Positions 1-9,007 of a DNA stretch of 64,000 nt are shown piece by piece. The stretch is from assembly GCF_023734095.1 (NCBI RefSeq), contig NZ_AP024620.1:2848501-2912500 (forward strand), given 5' to 3'. Origin of the DNA: Moorella sp. Hama-1 (GTDB taxonomy: Bacteria > Bacillota > DSM-521 > Neomoorellales > Neomoorellaceae). Position numbers and translations under genes: made by a program. Numbering within the stretch: position 1 is the first letter of the stretch; each line of letters begins with the position of its first letter. The notes under the pieces were generated by a model that ran no database searches, had not been told where the DNA came from, and was given only the letters and a program-made list of their open reading frames with translations.

Positions 1-613
1 AGATAGCCCCGGTAATGAGGACCAGGGTCATAAAGGGAAAGGCAAAGGCTATGGCGCTGTAATTCAGTTCGTCCAGGGTCTTTAAATCCGGTAATAGCCG
101 ATAGAGGCCGCTGGCAAGATTCCCGGCCAGCTCCTGCCACTCCTTAATCAGGTACATAATGGCCACGCCAAAGGAGATTCCGAAACCGCCGTAGGCCAGG
201 ATGGCCGTAAAGACGTGCAGCTGCAGCCAGTAGCTCTGCAGGGCCGGCACCAGGGGCCGGATCTCCCGGGGGAGAACGGCGGCGTAACCGAGCAAAGCAA
301 AGATCAGGGGCAGCACGAAGGCCCCCAGGGCTCTAATGGCGTAACGCCGTGCGACCACCAGGAAGACCAGGGCGATCCCCCAGGCGAAGAGGGAGGTAAA
401 CTCATACATATTGCTGAAGGGCAACCTGCCGGCGGCCAGGGTCCGGGCCCCCAGGGCCAGGGTTTGAAGGATAAAGGCCGCGCCCGTCACGAAAAAGGCC
501 AGGCGGCCGGTTTTCTCCCGGCGCCGGGTCAGGGCGATAAAATAAAGGACCATGGCCAGCAGGTAGAGAACTACCGCCGGGCTGAAAAAGATATTTTCCC
601 AGGTGCTAATCAT
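1..613 (-). CDS. ccsA: cytochrome c biogenesis protein CcsA/ResC, 3' part missing at window edge
   Basis: Membrane partner of ResB in system II cytochrome c maturation; the complex carries haem across the membrane and attaches it to apocytochrome CXXCH motifs. The minus-strand reading frame is open from an ATG at 613 to the window edge (about 204 residues). It is strongly hydrophobic with several predicted membrane spans, and has the family-like stretches SNMYEFTSLFAW and LQSYWLQLHVFTAILAYGG, the latter with a His (LHV) in a span as expected for a haem ligand. The tryptophan-rich WWD segment would lie in the missing C-terminal part. A strong RBS (GGGGAGG) lies just upstream. It follows resB on the same strand after 213 bp, which suggests one operon. 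Family call is firm; only the length cannot be judged. Confidence 0.9.
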   Translation of the reverse strand, partial: MISTWENIFFSPAVVLYLLAMVLYFIALTRRREKTGRLAFFVTGAAFILQTLALGARTLAAGRLPFSNMYEFTSLFAWGIALVFLVVARRYAIRALGAFVLPLIFALLGYAAVLPREIRPLVPALQSYWLQLHVFTAILAYGGFGISFGVAIMYLIKEWQELAGNLASGLYRLLPDLKTLDELNYSAIAFAFPFMTLVLITGAI

Positions 614-656
614 TCTGGTCCTCCCCTGTTCTGCTTTTCCTGCTTCGTTGAAACAC

Positions 657-809
657 CCATGAGGGGCTCCTCCGAAATGAGATGTGTGAGGTTGGAGGTG
701 AGAGGTGGAAGGCTCGTCGAAACTGGCTGCGTCAGTTTCAGATTAAAGCTTGCTCGCCTCTCATTTCTTCCCTTCGTTGGTGGCGGCCCGTCGCCATGAG
801 GGGCTCCTC
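657..809. repeat. 16-bp direct repeat carrying a start site, between resB and ccsA
   Basis: CCATGAGGGGCTCCTC occurs at 657-672 and again at 794-809. Read on the minus strand each copy is GAGGAG-CCCCTC-ATG, a good ribosome-binding site followed by a start codon. Each opens a very short frame: 19 codons from the copy nearer resB, 16 codons from the copy nearer ccsA. The second one ends in a TGA that overlaps the ccsA ATG (ATGA), an arrangement typical of translational coupling. No other gene is seen in 614-826. Confidence 0.5.
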
Positions 810-826
810 AAAAATAAGTGGCTCGG

Positions 827-2149
827 TTAGCGTTCAGCAATCTCCCCCAGTAGTTCTTCCAGTTCCCCGGCCAGGCCGGCCGGCTGGCGCGGGGCAACCC
901 CGGCCAGCAGAACGCGGCAGCCGCCTTCTGCTGGAATAATCATGCCCCATATCTGCCGCCGCCGGACATAGAAACTCAGGCAAAGGCCGAGGAATAACAG
1001 GGCGGCCCCGGTATAAACCACAGGGATACCCGGATCGTGGGCGACCTTCAAACCCGTATACCGGCGGTACCCGGTAAAGGTAAGGCCCAGGCCGTTCCCA
1101 GCCCCCAGAGGTTCGTTCAGTCCAGCTATACTGTAACTAATCACCCTATCACCCTGCATCAGGAAATAACCCACCCGGGGGTTATCGGGCCGAGAACTCC
1201 GGCTGCCGGGATGCCCGGCGGGATCAGTAACGTAATCGGGGTAAAATACGGCCTTCAGGCGCAGGTCGTCTGTCAGGGGAATAGTCTCCCGATCCGGGGC
1301 GGTAAACTGGAGCTCCCGGCCCCGGATTTTAAGCACCCCATCAACGGCCCAGCCGTAGCTAGCCTGGTAGAGGGTAACCCCTTTATAAGTCAGGGGAGAA
1401 TTAACGGCAATAACCCGCTGTTCGACCTCCCGACCGGCATCAACGACGGTCAGGGTGCTATAATATTGCTTGGGGGTTCCATCGCTGTAGTAATCGATGC
1501 GAAAAGCATCCAGGCGGGCGGCAAAACCGGCCCGGGGGATAGCCACGGTAGCGCCGGCGGGGATGTTGACATAACCCCTGAACCCTGCCAGGCCACTGTA
1601 GAGGGCGCCGGCAACGATCAAAACTACGCTTAAGTGGGTCAGGAGGGAGCCCAGGATACCATAACGACCCCGGTCGGCGTACAGGTAAAGCCGGCCCTCC
1701 CTGGTGATGGTAAAAGCCCGGTAATGCCGCCGCCGGCAGGCCCCTGCCAGGGCGGCGAGGATCTCCCGGGGGTTTGCCGCGGCCAGGCTTTTGCTGGCGG
1801 TAGTATCGGTATAATCCTCTTCCTGATAGCGGTAATGAACGGTAGTAACCTGGCGCCAGGCCGGCCGCCAGCGGTTCACGACGCAGGCCAGCAGGCTGAT
1901 AGTCAAAAGAAAAGTCGGGATTAAAAACACCCAGGAGCGAAAGATACTATTTAACTGGAAGAAACGGATCATACCGGCCCGCCAGGGACCGTAGGCATAC
2001 TGGTAAAAGGCCGGGGGGTTCCCTTGGGGGATCAGGGTCCCCAGGACGGCTACTCCGGCGATAAAAAGCAGGAGAAAAAGGGCCAAGCGCATGGACACCA
2101 GGCCCCGCCAGATGCTGCGGACCGGGCCTGGCTGGTCGTTTGACGGCAT
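827..2149 (-). CDS. resB: cytochrome c biogenesis protein ResB (Ccs1)
   Basis: ResB binds and delivers haem in system II cytochrome c maturation, working with CcsA encoded just downstream. The protein has 440 residues, typical for the family. Hydrophobic spans lie near residues 19-41, 71-93 and 165-190, with a last one near 375-400. The large region between the third and last spans would be the extracytoplasmic domain, with family-like phrases such as NSPLTYKGVTLYQASYG. The segment LGTLIPQGNPPAFY after the first span is characteristic. The start is weakly marked (no clear RBS), and Met20 could be used instead. Linked to ahbA/ahbB about 700 bp upstream on the other strand, which fits a haem and cytochrome neighbourhood. 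Confidence 0.92.
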   Translation of the reverse strand: MPSNDQPGPVRSIWRGLVSMRLALFLLLFIAGVAVLGTLIPQGNPPAFYQYAYGPWRAGMIRFFQLNSIFRSWVFLIPTFLLTISLLACVVNRWRPAWRQVTTVHYRYQEEDYTDTTASKSLAAANPREILAALAGACRRRHYRAFTITREGRLYLYADRGRYGILGSLLTHLSVVLIVAGALYSGLAGFRGYVNIPAGATVAIPRAGFAARLDAFRIDYYSDGTPKQYYSTLTVVDAGREVEQRVIAVNSPLTYKGVTLYQASYGWAVDGVLKIRGRELQFTAPDRETIPLTDDLRLKAVFYPDYVTDPAGHPGSRSSRPDNPRVGYFLMQGDRVISYSIAGLNEPLGAGNGLGLTFTGYRRYTGLKVAHDPGIPVVYTGAALLFLGLCLSFYVRRRQIWGMIIPAEGGCRVLLAGVAPRQPAGLAGELEELLGEIAER

Positions 2150-2886
2150 TTTGCAGGCCTAAAATCCGGCTGCTCCGAGCTGCTATGGTTGCTGGCACGA
2201 TCCCATCAGGCCAACCTCCAGCCAGCGACCTTTCCGGTTTCGCCGGCAGTAACAATAACAACCCGGTAGCGGCTGGCAGGCCCACCCTCCCCTCGAAATG
2301 TGATGTGCGCAGGACTCCACTCAAAATTCAGGCTCCGTAGCGGAATACAGCTTAAATTCCACAGTAACTGCTAGAATCCTGCAAACTGAAATCACTACGT
2401 CTAATGACTCGCCGCGGCTTTGGTAAAAGAACCATCTTTAGTTATCTCACCTGGCCAAGGGGCTATGCGCCGCTACCATGCTGCTAAACAAGACAAAACC
2501 TGCGGCGGCTATCTCCAGGCAGGGCAACGTCTACGCCGCTATGATGCGCAACAATGACCTGGCTATCCGCCGGCACCACCGACTCGCTTTCAAATCGCCT
2601 GCGGCTTGGGGTGTTATGCCAGCCTTATAACCACCCTGGCGTGTAGCCCGGTATGCTCCTGCTAGCGATGCGGGAGTTAGAAAACCGAATAAAATTGATT
2701 CCCCGCCTGTTTCCTAAAGGATTTTTCCCGGTTCTTAGCGAAGATCGGGTAGTAGTGTTTACTATTATCGGTATCTTTAACATTATAATGGTTTAATGGC
2801 TAGTGGTCACCCTTACGGATATTAATTATGGATACTTATGGGTGTTGTATAGACATTATTATATGGATGTTAATGGAGGTATCCCT
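2150..2886. other. long intergenic region between resB and ahbA
   Basis: About 740 bp with no gene I can support. It must hold the divergent promoters of resB and ahbA. The segment around 2560-2660 has a base composition like old coding DNA but has no match I recognise. A 42-codon frame (ATG 2668 to TAA 2796) lacks an RBS. A longer in-frame extension of ahbA back to 2803 exists but looks non-coding (AT-rich, no RBS). Confidence 0.4.
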
Positions 2887-3351
2887 TTGGAGCAACTCGA
2901 GCGCCGCCTTCTCAACCTTCTCCAGGAAGAGTTCCCCCTGGTGCCGCAGCCCTATCAGGAAATCGGGCGCCGTTTGGGTCTGGATGAGGATGAGGTCATT
3001 AGGATGATCGCCAAACTAAAGGAGGAAGGGGTTATCCGCCGCCTGGGAGGCGTCTTTGAGTTGCGGCGGCTGGGCTACGTCAGCACCCTCTGCGCCCTGA
3101 AGGTACCGCCGGAACGCCTGGATGAGGTCGCGGCCGTGGTCAACTCCTTTCCCGGCGTCACCCATAACTACCTGCGGGAGCACGAATACAACATGTGGTT
3201 TACCCTCATCGGCCCTGACCGCTGGCACCTGGAGGAAGTAATGACAGCCATTGAAAACCGAACCGGGTTAAGCCTCCTGGAGCTCCCGGCGGAACGCCCC
3301 TTTAAAATCCGCGTAAACTTCGACCTGGAGGGTAATAATGGGAGTAAGTAG
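2887..3351 (+). CDS. ahbA: siroheme decarboxylase subunit AhbA (Lrp/AsnC-like)
   Basis: Together with AhbB it removes two acetate carboxyls from siroheme to give 12,18-didecarboxysiroheme, the first step of the siroheme-dependent haem route found in anaerobes. The protein has an Lrp/AsnC-type winged helix (VPQPYQEIGRRLGLDEDEV then IRRLGGVFELRRLGY) and a RAM-like C-terminal domain with the family phrase GVTHNYLREHEYNMWFTL, whose His residues are the expected active-site type. I chose TTG 2887 because GGAGGT lies six bases upstream. An upstream in-frame ATG at 2803 has no RBS and adds 28 unlike residues. The last 14 bp overlap ahbB. Sited next to ResB/CcsA, which use haem. Confidence 0.88.
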   Translation: MEQLERRLLNLLQEEFPLVPQPYQEIGRRLGLDEDEVIRMIAKLKEEGVIRRLGGVFELRRLGYVSTLCALKVPPERLDEVAAVVNSFPGVTHNYLREHEYNMWFTLIGPDRWHLEEVMTAIENRTGLSLLELPAERPFKIRVNFDLEGNNGSK

Positions 3352-3847
3352 GAAAATGCCGCGCCAGCTATCTGAGTTAGAAAAGGCCATCGTTCGCATC
3401 TTCCAGGGAGACCTGCCCCTGGAACCCCGACCCTTTCGCCGGGCGGCCGCGGAACTCGGCCTGAGTGAGGAGGAAGTTCTGGCTCACCTCAAGTCTTTGC
3501 AGGAGGAGGGCATTATGCGCCGTTTCGGCGCCGCCCTGCGCCACCGGAAAGCCGGTATCGTTGCCAACGCCATGGTGGTATGGCGAGTACCCGAAGGGCA
3601 GGCTGCGGCCGCCGGTCAAAAGCTGGCCGCTTTTAAAGAAGTCACCCACTGCTACCAGCGGCACAGCCGGCCCGAATGGCCCTATAACCTCTACGCCATG
3701 ATCCATGGCCGCAACCGCCGGCAGTGCCACCTGCTGGCGCAGCGCCTGGCCGCAGCCATCAATAACCACGACTACCAGCTTATTTTCAGCACGGCCGAAT
3801 TAAAGAAAGAGAGCATGCGCTACTTTGAGGAACCCACCCCTTCTTGA
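3338..3847 (+). CDS. ahbB: siroheme decarboxylase subunit AhbB (Lrp/AsnC-like)
   Basis: Second subunit of the siroheme decarboxylase, forming a heterodimer with AhbA. It carries the same fold: helix-turn-helix at about residues 30-70 (RRAAAELGLSEEEVLAHL, then MRRFGAALRHRKAGI) and a C-terminal domain with the AhbB signature VTHCYQR...WPYNLYAMIHGR. The start at 3338 has GGAGGG six bases upstream; an alternative ATG at 3356 also has a weak RBS. It overlaps ahbA, so the two are co-translated. The stop codon lies inside the -35 box of the copA promoter, so copA is separately controlled although close. Confidence 0.88.
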   Translation: MGVSRKMPRQLSELEKAIVRIFQGDLPLEPRPFRRAAAELGLSEEEVLAHLKSLQEEGIMRRFGAALRHRKAGIVANAMVVWRVPEGQAAAAGQKLAAFKEVTHCYQRHSRPEWPYNLYAMIHGRNRRQCHLLAQRLAAAINNHDYQLIFSTAELKKESMRYFEEPTPS

Positions 3848-3898
3848 CAGTTAAGGCCCTATGTGCTAATGTGGGAATATACCCCCTAGGGGTGTACC
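3844..3898 (+). promoter_or_regulatory. copA promoter with CsoR-type copper operator
   Basis: A -35 box TTGACA (3844-3849), a 17-bp spacer and a -10 box TAATGT (3867-3872) are followed by ATATACCCCCTAGGGGTGTA (3877-3896). This GC-rich dyad of TACCCC and GGGGTG arms around CTA fits operators of the copper repressor CsoR, and its place just after the -10 box would block transcription until Cu(I) releases the repressor. No csoR gene is present in this window, so the regulator must be elsewhere. Pattern seen; CsoR binding is inferred. Confidence 0.7.
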
Positions 3899-3916
3899 CG
3901 AAAGGAAGTGCCTACC

Positions 3917-6718
3917 ATGGCCGCAAAGAAAATAACCATTGGCGTCGAGGGCATGACCTGCCAGCACTGCGTCCGCCGGGTAACCGGCGCCCTGGAGGCT
4001 TTGCCGGGTGTAACCGGAGTCCAGGTCTCCCTGGCGGACAATACGGCCAGCTTTGTTTATAACCCGGAGGAGGTATCTCCGGATAAGATTAAAGAAGCCA
4101 TTCAGGAGGCTGGCTATACCGCCCGTTTCCCCGATGAGGATACACCCGGGACGGCCGAGCCTGACGCCCCAGCGGCGGCACCAGGACCCGAAGGGGGAGA
4201 GCCTCAGATCACGGTGGAACCCCGAGCAGCCAGGCCCCAAACTGCAACAGAAGAGCCCGGCCCCGCCGCGAACACAGCAGCTCCGTCCCGGGGAGCCCAC
4301 CTGGCTACCCCGCCAGGGAAGACTACCAAAAAGCAATTTAAAGTAGTCGGGATGACCTGCGCCAACTGCGCCCTGACGGTGGAAAAAGGAGTGGCCAGGT
4401 TGCCCGGCGTCACGTCGGCGGCGGTGAACTTCGCCAGCGAAAAATTAACGGTGGAAATGGACCCCACCCAGGTCGACGAGGCTACCCTGGCCGCCAGGGT
4501 GAAGGATCTGGGCTATGCCCTGCGGGAAGAGGGAGAATCCGGGAAGTTGCAGTTCAAAGTCGGTGGCATGTCCTGCGCCAACTGTGCCCTGACCATCGAA
4601 AAAAGGCTGCAGCAGACACCGGGAGTAACCAGCGCCGCCGTCAATTTCGCCGCTGAAACCGTCACCGTCATCTATAACCCCCGCCAGGTGGACCGGGAGA
4701 CCATCTTTGCCGTGGTGCAGGATGCCGGCTATACCCCCCTGGATACCGTCACTGCGGACCAGGAACCCGACCGGGCCCGGGAGGAGCGCAACTGGTTAAT
4801 CTTCAGCAGCCTCATGAGCATCCCGGTAGTCCTGCTGATGTACCTGGCCCCCATGACTCCGGTCAACAAGTATATCATGTTTGGCCTGGCCACCATCGTC
4901 CAGTTTACCGCCGGCTGGACCTTTTATCGCGGGGCGTACCATGCCCTGAAAAACGGTTCAGCCAACATGGATGTCCTGGTGGCCCTGGGCATTACGGCTT
5001 CCTATGGTTACAGCGTCCTGACCACCTTTCCCCAGGTCTTCTTTGCCGGTGACACCTTTTTTGATACCTCCGTCCTGCTGATTACCTTCGTCCGCATCGG
5101 TAAGTTCCTGGAAGCCCGGGCCAAGGGTCAGGCCAGCCAGGCCTTAAAGAAACTCCTGGAGCTCCAGGCAGACAAGGCCCGCCTGGTGGTAGACGGTGAA
5201 ACCCGGGAGGTGGCCGCCTCGGCCGTCCAGGTCGGGGATGTAGTGTTGGTGAAGCCCGGGGAAAAGATACCCATTGACGGTGAGATCCTCACGGGTGAGA
5301 CTACCGTCAACGAAGCCATGCTGACGGGTGAGTCCCTGCCGGTAGAGAAGGGCCCCGGCGCTCAGGTCACCGGCGCCACCATCAATATCTCCGGCAGCAT
5401 TACCGTGCGGACCACCAGGATCGGTAAAGATACCGTCCTGGCCCAGATCGTCGCCATGGTGGAAGAGGCCCAGGGAGTGAAACCCCCTATCCAGCGTTTC
5501 GCCGATACGGTAGCCAATTACTTCGTCCCAGCGGTAGTTTCCATAGCAGTTTTGACTTTCCTCATCTGGTTTTTCGGCCTGCACAGCACCTTCGTCTTCG
5601 CCTTTACAGCTATGATTGCCGTTCTGGTAATCGCCTGCCCCTGCGCCCTGGGCCTGGCCACACCGACGGCCATCATGGTAGGCAGCGGCATCGGCCTCAG
5701 CCGGGGCATCCTCTTCAAATCGGCCGCCGTCCTGGAGGGCATGGCCAAAATCACGGCTATCGGCTTTGACAAAACCGGTACCATCACCAAGGGCACCCCG
5801 GAGGTTACCGACGTCATACCCCTCGGAGAGTGGCCGGAAGAGGAGGTTCTGAAGCTCGCCGCTACCGGGGAGGCCCTATCTACCCACCCCCTGGCCGCCG
5901 CCGTCGTCGCCCGGGCCCAGGCCCTGTCTCTCCCCCTGGAGGAAGTTACGGACTACCGGGAGGAAGGCGGCCACGGCATCGTCTGCCGTTTGCACGGCCA
6001 GGAACTGCTGGTGGGTAATAAAAAGCTTATGGCCCGGTATCAGGTGGACACCGGGCCGGCGGAGGCAGCCTTTAACCGCCTGGCCGATCAGGGTAAAACG
6101 ACCATGTTTGTCGCCTATGGGCACCAGATAATCGGGGTCCTGGGCCTGGCCGATGTGATCAAGGAGAACTCCCCGGAAGCCATCAAGCGCCTCCACGCCC
6201 TGGGTTTAAAGACCTTCATGATCACCGGCGACAACCGCCGGGCGGCTGCGGCAGTAGCCGCCGCGGTGGGCATCGAGGCAGTCGAGGCGGAGGTACTGCC
6301 CGAGGATAAAATCAAGATCGTCAAGAAGTACCAGGAAACTGGCTATAAGGTAGCCATGGTCGGTGACGGCATCAACGACGCCCCGGCCCTGGCCCAGGCC
6401 GACATTGGCCTGGCCATCGGCTCCGGCACCGACGTGGCTAAAGAAACCGGGGATGTCATCCTGGTCAAGAACGACCTCCTGGACGTGGAACGGGCCATTC
6501 GCCTGGGCCGTCGCACCCTTTACAAAGTAAAGCAGAACCTCTTTTGGGCCTTGATTTATAATGCCATCGGCCTGCCGGTGGCTGCCGGCGTCCTCTACCC
6601 CTTAACGGGCCGGTTGCTGCCCCCGGAGTGGGCCGGCCTGGCCATGGCCTTCTCCTCCGTCTCCGTGGTCACCAGTTCCCTGCTGCTAAAGGGCTACGCC
6701 CGGCAGCTGGAAGGGTAA
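3917..6718 (+). CDS. copA: Cu(I)-translocating P1B-type ATPase CopA with three metal-binding domains
   Basis: Exports cytoplasmic Cu(I) using ATP. From the ATG at 3917 (AAAGGA upstream) it has 933 residues. Three HMA domains carry GMTCQHC (about 12-18), GMTCANC (145-151) and GMSCANC (217-223). HMA1 and HMA2 are separated by a Pro/Ala/Glu-rich linker of roughly 65 residues, probably disordered. The core has all catalytic motifs: TGES of the actuator domain, the CPC membrane site (about 574-576, within CPCALG), the phosphorylation site DKTGT (Asp618), the HP motif (STHPLA), and [10 protein letters not shown] of the hinge. Most relatives have one or two HMA domains, so three is on the high side. 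A GTG at 3908 is in frame but overlaps the RBS. The operator upstream suggests copper induction. Confidence 0.95.
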   Translation: MAAKKITIGVEGMTCQHCVRRVTGALEALPGVTGVQVSLADNTASFVYNPEEVSPDKIKEAIQEAGYTARFPDEDTPGTAEPDAPAAAPGPEGGEPQITVEPRAARPQTATEEPGPAANTAAPSRGAHLATPPGKTTKKQFKVVGMTCANCALTVEKGVARLPGVTSAAVNFASEKLTVEMDPTQVDEATLAARVKDLGYALREEGESGKLQFKVGGMSCANCALTIEKRLQQTPGVTSAAVNFAAETVTVIYNPRQVDRETIFAVVQDAGYTPLDTVTADQEPDRAREERNWLIFSSLMSIPVVLLMYLAPMTPVNKYIMFGLATIVQFTAGWTFYRGAYHALKNGSANMDVLVALGITASYGYSVLTTFPQVFFAGDTFFDTSVLLITFVRIGKFLEARAKGQASQALKKLLELQADKARLVVDGETREVAASAVQVGDVVLVKPGEKIPIDGEILTGETTVNEAMLTGESLPVEKGPGAQVTGATINISGSITVRTTRIGKDTVLAQIVAMVEEAQGVKPPIQRFADTVANYFVPAVVSIAVLTFLIWFFGLHSTFVFAFTAMIAVLVIACPCALGLATPTAIMVGSGIGLSRGILFKSAAVLEGMAKITAIGFDKTGTITKGTPEVTDVIPLGEWPEEEVLKLAATGEALSTHPLAAAVVARAQALSLPLEEVTDYREEGGHGIVCRLHGQELLVGNKKLMARYQVDTGPAEAAFNRLADQGKTTMFVAYGHQIIGVLGLADVIKENSPEAIKRLHALGLKTFMITGDNRRAAAAVAAAVGIEAVEAEVLPEDKIKIVKKYQETGYKVAMVGDGINDAPALAQADIGLAIGSGTDVAKETGDVILVKNDLLDVERAIRLGRRTLYKVKQNLFWALIYNAIGLPVAAGVLYPLTGRLLPPEWAGLAMAFSSVSVVTSSLLLKGYARQLEG

Positions 6719-6840
6719 TAGCGCGCTTAGACAACTCTTAAGCACCCTATCCGGAGTTTGTACCTCCAGCCTAAAGCTGAGATAACACCTGCCATGCTGG
6801 CGTTAAATTGCCGTAAATGCTGTCTTTAACAGAATCATTT

Positions 6841-6874
6841 GCGGGCTGCCCCGCCGGGTAGCCCGCCTCTTTTC
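6841..6874 (+). terminator. rho-independent terminator after copA
   Basis: GCGGGCT (6841-6847) pairs with AGCCCGC (6860-6866), followed by CTCTTTTCT. It lies 122 bp after the copA stop on the plus strand. The stretch 6719-6840 shows nothing else. Confidence 0.75.
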
Positions 6875-6890
6875 TGTAGCCAGGAAATTT

Positions 6891-7007
6891 TTAAGCCAGG
6901 ATAATGTTAAACAGATACCCCACCAGCATGATGGCCACGGCGATAATCCCCACAAAGATGGCAATCAACCGCGGTTTTAACGTCGTCCTGGCCTTGCTGG
7001 AGCTCAG
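6891..7007 (-). CDS. possible small membrane peptide overlapping the arsR 3' end in another frame
   Basis: The last part of the arsR gene, read one base over, encodes about 38 residues that look like a single membrane span: a basic start (KARTTLKPRL) followed by IAIFVGIIAVAIMLVGYLFN and a short hydrophobic tail, ending with TAA at 6891. In contrast the ArsR frame over the same bases ends in an odd Gly/His/Arg-rich tail. There is no ATG; a CTG at 7007 is the earliest option. Either this is a frameshift at the end of arsR or an overlapping small gene. The hydrophobic frame is seen; its use is inference. Confidence 0.35.
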   Translation of the reverse strand: MSSSKARTTLKPRLIAIFVGIIAVAIMLVGYLFNIILA

Positions 7008-7305
7008 CCATGGTGGAGGCTATTTCCTGGGTCAAGATATTGCCCACCAGGTCCAGCAACGCAAAAATTTCCGGGTGCTTTACCTTGTAAAGAACCTTTA
7101 ACCCCTCTTTGTGGAAAACGACGATGTCCTGTTTACGCAGGACGGCCAGGTGCTGGGAGATATTCGGCTGCTCCAGATCCAGGTCCTCGATAAACTCACA
7201 GACGCACTTCTCCCCCTGGCGCAGCTGTTCCAGGATCTTCACCCTGGTCGGATGGGCCAGGGCCTTGAAAAATTCCGCCTTCATACTATATATCCTTTCA
7301 GCCAT
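6907..7305 (-). CDS. ArsR/SmtB-family metal-sensing repressor
   Basis: A 132-residue winged-helix regulator. The N-terminal helices (FFKALAHPTRVKILEQL) lead to KCVCEFIEDL, a Cys-x-Cys site in helix alpha3 like the As(III)/Cd site of ArsR/CadC proteins, and to the recognition helix LEQPNISQHLAVLRKQ. It stands alone on the minus strand, divergent from the thioesterase gene, with a perfect dyad upstream (7322-7333), so it is likely autoregulated. The C-terminal tail after about residue 108 looks unlike the family (Cys/His/Arg/Gly-rich) and a membrane-span frame overlaps it, so a late frameshift is possible. The metal sensed is not known; Cys-x-Cys favours a soft metal or metalloid. Confidence 0.85.
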   Translation of the reverse strand: MAERIYSMKAEFFKALAHPTRVKILEQLRQGEKCVCEFIEDLDLEQPNISQHLAVLRKQDIVVFHKEGLKVLYKVKHPEIFALLDLVGNILTQEIASTMAELQQGQDDVKTAVDCHLCGDYRRGHHAGGVSV

Positions 7306-7321
7306 TCAGGTTCCTCCCAAT

Positions 7322-7333
7322 ATATTCGAATAT
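7322..7333. promoter_or_regulatory. dyad operator of the ArsR-family regulator
   Basis: ATATTCGAATAT is a perfect 12-bp palindrome 17 bp upstream of the regulator start. AT-rich dyads with this spacing are typical of ArsR/SmtB operators. Binding is inferred. Confidence 0.6.
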
Positions 7334-7440
7334 CGGCATGTATAGTTTAATCCTTTGCTCTGCGCCTGTCAAGAACGATTTATCCAGCAAACGACAATTA
7401 CTGGTAGCCCGGCGGCTTTCCCTGTGCTAAAATAAACAGG

Positions 7441-8217
7441 GTGATGGCTATGGTAACCACTAACTTCCAAAGAAACTACGAAGTCCACTACTATGAAACC
7501 AACTTCTTGCTGGAGGCCTCCCCGGTAACCATCCTTGGCTACCTGGAAGAGACGGCCACCTGGCACTCGGAGACGGCCGGTATAAGCATTCCCCGCTTAA
7601 ACGCCGCCAGCCGGGGCTGGGTCGTCTACCGTTACCACCTGCAGATGGAGCGCTATCCCCGCTGGAAGGAACAAATAACTGTGACCACCTGGGTGGAAAA
7701 CTTCCAGCGCTGCTTCGCCTACCGTAACTTTTATCTCCACGACGCCGGGGGCAAGTCCCTTGGGCGGGCTGCCTCGGTGTGGATCTTCATGGACATGGAG
7801 AAAAAGAAACCCCTGCGCATACCGCCCTGGGTGACCGGCGCCTACGCCCTGCGCCCGGAAGCAGCCGTCCCTGGCGGTTGCAGGGATCTGCCACCCCTGG
7901 AAAAACCATCAGCAGCCACGGAATTCACCGTCAGGGTATCCGACCTGGATATAAACCGCCATGCCAATAACAAACATTATGTCGACTGGATCCTGGAAGG
8001 GGTACCCCTGGCGGTCCACAGGGAATCCTTCCCTGCTACAATTGAAATCCTATACAAAAAGGCCGCCCATTACGGCGACCATATCCTCAGCCAGTGCCAG
8101 GAGCTCCGGGCAGCCGGCTCCAGGTGCTACCTGCACCGCCTCTTCTGCCCGGAGAAAAACCTGGAGTTAACCCTAGCCCGGACCACCTGGCTGGAACGGC
8201 GGCAGGAAAACGCCTGA
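7441..8217 (+). CDS. acyl-ACP thioesterase (FatA/FatB-like, bacterial)
   Basis: Hydrolyses acyl-ACP to free fatty acid. About 256-258 residues form two hot-dog domains. The first (residues about 10-140) starts NYEVHYYETNF and contains the helix segment LGYLEETATWHSE. The second (about 160-255) holds DINRHANNKHYVDWILE, which matches the plant/bacterial thioesterase signature with Asn and His catalytic residues. Three near starts compete (GTG 7441, ATG 7444, ATG 7450) and none has a strong RBS. Monocistronic, divergent from the ArsR-family gene; followed by a convergent small gene after about 94 bp. Confidence 0.9.
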   Translation: MMAMVTTNFQRNYEVHYYETNFLLEASPVTILGYLEETATWHSETAGISIPRLNAASRGWVVYRYHLQMERYPRWKEQITVTTWVENFQRCFAYRNFYLHDAGGKSLGRAASVWIFMDMEKKKPLRIPPWVTGAYALRPEAAVPGGCRDLPPLEKPSAATEFTVRVSDLDINRHANNKHYVDWILEGVPLAVHRESFPATIEILYKKAAHYGDHILSQCQELRAAGSRCYLHRLFCPEKNLELTLARTTWLERRQENA

Positions 8218-8311
8218 TAGGTTTTTCACCCTGAAGAGTAAAAGGACAGGGATCACCCGGCCAAAAAGCACCCGGGAAATGACCGGCATGGCAGGGTGAG
8301 ATACATAGAAC

Positions 8312-8515
8312 TTAACCATTCGTAGCCTGGCAGGCGATGAAGCGTTGAATACTCCGGTCGTAAGTTTTCTCTATTTCTGGGGGGAAGAGGCATCCCGGCA
8401 ACTCGTCGTAACGGCGATGAAAGGCGATACACTCGCAGCATTTTCCCTTGCGGCTGCAGGGTTCATAAGTACAAGTGCACCTTTCCATATTGGTTTTTAT
8501 ATTGCACTGGGCCAT
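8312..8515 (-). CDS. small Cys-rich protein, DUF6485-like
   Basis: A 67-residue protein starting at ATG 8515, where GGGGAGGTGG lies upstream. The pattern is [23 protein letters not shown] followed by [23 protein letters not shown], which I recognise as the DUF6485 type. Ten cysteines in a short chain suggest metal or Fe-S binding; function is unknown. Such proteins are common in anaerobic Firmicutes and archaea. The frame can be extended upstream to 8611 but without support. Confidence 0.8.
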   Translation of the reverse strand: MAQCNIKTNMERCTCTYEPCSRKGKCCECIAFHRRYDELPGCLFPPEIEKTYDRSIQRFIACQATNG

Positions 8516-8632
8516 TTCAGCCACCTCCCCGGCAATTATAGCACAGGGGATTATTATACCGCTACTATTTCCCGGCGCCTGGAAAATTGGCCATCTAGCG
8601 ACGTAGCTCATCTTAGCGGAGGTGAAGGCAAC

Positions 8633-8893
8633 ATGGCAGCCGATCTGGAGTTAAGGCTCATCCACGATGGCAGGCAGTGGATCGCCGGCAATGATAACTT
8701 GCAAGCCGCCGGCCGCACCCTGGCTGAGCTGGACCAGGACCTCAAGAACACCCTACTTAAAAGTGGTAATTTACTACAGGGCGCAAAGGTCACCGTACTG
8801 ATGAAGTTTGACGCCGAGACCATGCCCAATTACGCCAACGTCAGGCAGTACCGGCCGGAATATTTCCACCGTCTGGTAGTTATTGATCTTTAA
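8633..8893 (+). CDS. small conserved protein, DUF5395-like
   Basis: An 86-residue acidic protein, starting at ATG 8633 behind GGAGGTG. It begins [18 protein letters not shown] and has [13 protein letters not shown] and [10 protein letters not shown], resembling the DUF5395 group of anaerobes. Divergent from the Cys-rich protein, with 117 bp between the starts. No enzymatic motif is visible. The family assignment is from memory of sequence style and is moderate. Confidence 0.7.
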   Translation: MAADLELRLIHDGRQWIAGNDNLQAAGRTLAELDQDLKNTLLKSGNLLQGAKVTVLMKFDAETMPNYANVRQYRPEYFHRLVVIDL

Positions 8894-9007
8894 CACCCTT
8901 ATTTACCAGGGTTATTACGAAAATAACGCTGTTTACTATTTCCATACCACTGCCGGTACATCCTGGCGGTATAAAAATATCAATGCCCCTTACGATCAGA
9001 TCCGGAA

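Noticed and set aside
2668-2796. Small 42-codon frame with a hydrophobic end
   Set aside because: No RBS, no known family, and sited in a stop-rich intergenic stretch.
8345-8632. Upstream extension of the DUF5395-like gene
   Set aside because: The extension runs antisense through the Cys-rich gene at 8312-8515 and bypasses the good RBS at the internal ATG 8633.
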